Of a stretch of 64,000 bases of DNA, positions 61,101-64,000 are shown piece by piece. Below the pieces are notes generated by a model. It made no database searches, was not told the DNA's origin, and worked only from the letters and a program-made list of their open reading frames with translations. Numbering within the stretch: the stretch's first letter is position 1; each line of letters begins with the position of its first letter. Position numbers and translations under genes: made by a program. The DNA is from Apostichopus japonicus. Lineage: Eukaryota; Echinodermata; Holothuroidea; Aspidochirotida; Stichopodidae. The stretch covers positions 9,781,001 through 9,845,000 of the forward strand of contig NC_092569.1 in the NCBI RefSeq assembly GCF_037975245.1, in the 5' to 3' direction.

Positions 61101-64000
61101 TGTAGTCATAAAAGAAAATCAGCCGTAAGTAATTTTCCCTTTTGGTGTATATTTTGACTTTGTATTGGTATCTGATGTTGTTCATTACACGTAGACGTTA
61201 TTATGCAGTTAGAAGAAAAATAATTATCAGTTTATAATCAGTCAGTTCACTTTTCAAAGGGGGATATATATCAAGATAAATATATGAAATGCCAAAAAGA
61301 TTTTTTTTTTTTTTTCTTTAAAGTGAGCCCGTATCTCAACACTAGTGAGAAGGATGAATGGAAGAATTGAGTTATGAGTTATAAAAGTATTTTCAATTCA
61401 CATGTACTACATGTTGAATTATATTTCTTTCAAAAAATAAATCAATAAGACCAGAATAGTCATAAACCAAGAAATACTATTAAAAATTAAAGGAAGTACG
61501 ATTGAGATAATTAGCTGTTCTCTTGGAATGGTAGTTTTTGAATGTTTTTCTTCCAAACTTTACTACATCAGTAAACAAGTACATTGGTGTTTTATGTTAA
61601 AGCATCTGTTTGGAAATGATGTCTCTATATACATCAGACTTTTCATCTTTTAAAGAGATTTACCAAACTGCCTTAAAATACAGATTATATTTCTTTCTTT
61701 TGCATTTATACTCCCTATAACTTAAATATACAGTGTATATAGTACATGCTTCACAAAGAAGAAATTTCTACGGTACAAAGGTACAAAAAATGAGCAATAT
61801 ATACTTCTGTCAATTTTGCAATTGTGATGGAATATTGCAGAATGATCGTCTCAAAGTTCAAATAAATAAAACAGTTGATAGCAAAGCAAAATCGAAACAG
61901 GACGCCCCCAAAAAATAATAATAATAAATAAATAAAAAGTAATAATAATTGTACTAGTTTCAGATGAAATAGCAATACAGTATAGAATGGAAATAAAACG
62001 TGGCAGTTGAATTTAACCAGTAGTGTAACTCACAGAAAAATGTGTGATTCAAACATTGAGAAGTGTTGCACTGTGAATATGCTGTGGCAGGATCTCCGCC
62101 CAAAATGTTTCATCTATGAAACATGTTTTTCCTCAATTTTTGGAAGGAAAATAAAATTGCAGATTTCATTACCAGATTGTGCTGTTTTTTAATATATGTT
62201 CATTCATTTCATAGTGATGACATTTTAATAATAAAAACAGAATAAAAGTAAGTGTTGTTTTTAATGTGTGTACAGTTCATTAGCTACTGCACCATTTGAG
62301 TGTAGCTCAACAGATGTGGGTTTTCTTTTGTATTTAACTACAGATACAAGTCTAAAACTGTATATCATAAACTGCTTTTCATAACTGAAATTATGTGGAG
62401 TGATGATAAAGTTTGCAACTGTGATCTTGTATATTTTTATATGTAACACAATTCCTTGCCTTTTTGAATTATTTTCAGTGGAAACCTTTAAATATTGCTG
62501 GAATAAATATTTGAATAGATATCAATTCACTTCTTATTTAACTTATTTATTATGTAACGAGGAATTGTTCTGTTTTTTTTATTTTTTTTTATTTTATCTG
62601 CTGGTAATACATAGTTTATTCCTTACTCTAGAACACCTGTAGCACACATAGCTTTAAATATAACCATTTGATTCTCTAACAGATATATTTACTACAAAGA
62701 ATATATATGAAGTACTATTGTCATTTGCAATTTACCAGATTTTGGTTTTTTGCTGCAGAAATTTAGAGCACAGAATTTATCAAAATTTTGAATTTTGTTG
62801 TCTACCGGTTTCATAGAAAATTATTTTGCAATTGAAAGTTGAGGTTTGTTAGATTTGTTTAAACATGACATCACATATCAAACTAAGCATATTTGACACA
62901 ATCCAAATGTTGTTTTAAAGTCTTGTTGCTAATTTGGTTTAAGGAGTTCACATGTATGTGAAATGTGCATGTGTATTTCTGCTTTGTATGGAAAATTTTG
63001 TCATCGTTTCTGAAATAAATTTTTGCTATTGTCAAGATGCATTAGAATTAAGGAAATATTCTAATTGAATATGGATATTTTCATATAAAGATAATCGTAC
63101 AGTAGGTAGAAACTTTGATATAATTGGAATAATTATGGCATAAAAAGAAAGAAATAACCTATCTGAGTAGAGATGAGATTAACAATTTTGAGTCATTCCT
63201 CAGGAAAAATAAAATTGTTAATTAAAAGCATGGAAAATAAGCTGTTCTTTTTTTTCACACTGTTGCTGATCTAGTAATATATGCATGGAATTATTGATCC
63301 AGTATTGAATATAGTAAAATACTATGCAAAATGGGAAAAATTTCTACACAAGTGCAAAAATGTAAATACAGTAAGTTTTGGCTCACATAGCATTTCATGT
63401 AAGCCCAAAATTTAGAGAGTTCAAACTGAAACACCAAATTTCAAGAATTAAATGATTTACTTGGTTTGTGTTACATATTACATATGGCTGGTATAGAGCA
63501 GGTGTTCCATGCTTGCTATTATTTCTGTGTATAGTTTCAGACACCATTGCTAGTCGTGTGTGAACATTGTGACGGTGCACTGAGCACCCTTACTACCCGG
63601 AAACATCTCAAGACAGTTCACATCAGCTACTGCTTTGCCAAATTCTACTTAACTACACTAGATCGTGTATTGTATTTAGGCAAGTTCAGTTTTACTTGGT
63701 CACATGTAAGTATGTAAATTAATTCTTGTCAAGGCATTTAACTCATTCAATTCAATTCTTTGCAATTGTAGAGACTGAAGTACTGTATTTTAAGGAGAAT
63801 TGATAGAATTTTTAGATTGTGCTCTTGAAGTAGAGGTTTTCTTCATACTTATTTCTAAAACTCTTTTAGACTTATTATTATTATTATGACATCTCTTATT
63901 TATTACTACTTAATCCATTTGTTAACATTTTCATTAGGAACAAATAGGTAATTGAGCAAACAAATTAGCAAAGAAAAGCTTTTTTTTTAACAATAATTAA

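Larger units (their letters stand above)
24149..64000 (+). other. mib1: presumed mib1 intron (at least 39.8 kb), no further exon recognised
   Basis: Begins with the exon C donor GTAAGT. I scanned for the next ankyrin exons (motifs such as G-Y-T-A-L-H-L-A-A-L-N-N-H) and for RING C-x-x-C patterns without success, so the intron probably runs out of the window. The alternative is a missed short exon. Stretches where I see only unremarkable AT-rich sequence are 25.9-28.7, 31.7-36.5, 37.8-39.8, 43.0-46.8, 46.9-48.3, 49.4-51.5, 53.2-55.2, 55.6-57.0, 59.1-60.9 and 61.1-64.0 kb. Open frames there are short and not recognised. Confidence 0.5.

Overview
The window is eukaryotic nuclear DNA, AT-rich and almost entirely non-coding. 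Only three short segments read convincingly as protein. They are consecutive exons, on the + strand, of a Mind bomb 1 (MIB1-type) RING E3 ubiquitin ligase: 3890-3997, 4784-4981 and 23997-24148. Together they encode about 152 residues of the ankyrin-repeat region. All have good GT-AG boundaries and join in frame. The rest is intron: at least 3.9 kb before the first exon seen, 786 bp, 19.0 kb, and then 39.9 kb after the third exon with no further mib1 exon recognised. The neuralized/MIB-HERC2 N-terminus and the RING C-terminus lie outside the window.

The organism is most likely a marine invertebrate, probably a deuterostome such as an echinoderm. This is inferred from the strong vertebrate-like MIB1 sequence, long introns, many poly-C/poly-G runs, abundant minisatellites and tRNA-derived SINEs with a GCGCTATATAA-type 3' end. 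The sequence alone does not prove the species or phylum.

Layout: 1-900 is a 45-bp minisatellite and 1017-1107 a cluster of CRE-like sites. Exons A and B follow at 3.9-5.0 kb. The 19 kb intron carries a 69-bp array (8.77-9.43 kb), a 65-bp array (10.57-11.02 kb), a hAT-like element with target duplication (11.33-11.68 kb), a 119-123-bp array (14.2-15.85 kb), an old 330-bp foldback (19.46-19.79 kb) and a 15-bp minisatellite (21.45-22.75 kb). A SINE tail lies just before exon C. The following intron holds more arrays (17, ~35, 30, 33, 66 and ~225 bp units), a long TA microsatellite, SINE pieces at 29.1, 36.55 and 55.2 kb, and a 453-bp terminal-inverted-repeat element that interrupts the 33-bp array. 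It also has G-rich and C-rich tracts, one unexplained secreted-like open frame at 30.58-30.98 kb and a GC-richer promoter-like patch at 57.1-57.4 kb.

Most long open frames here are artefacts of tandem repeats whose unit is a multiple of three. I found no operon, CRISPR array, complete transposon gene, rRNA or functional tRNA gene, and no convincing new biological system. The most distinctive features are the exceptional minisatellite load in one gene's introns, the element nested in an array, and the foldback element.
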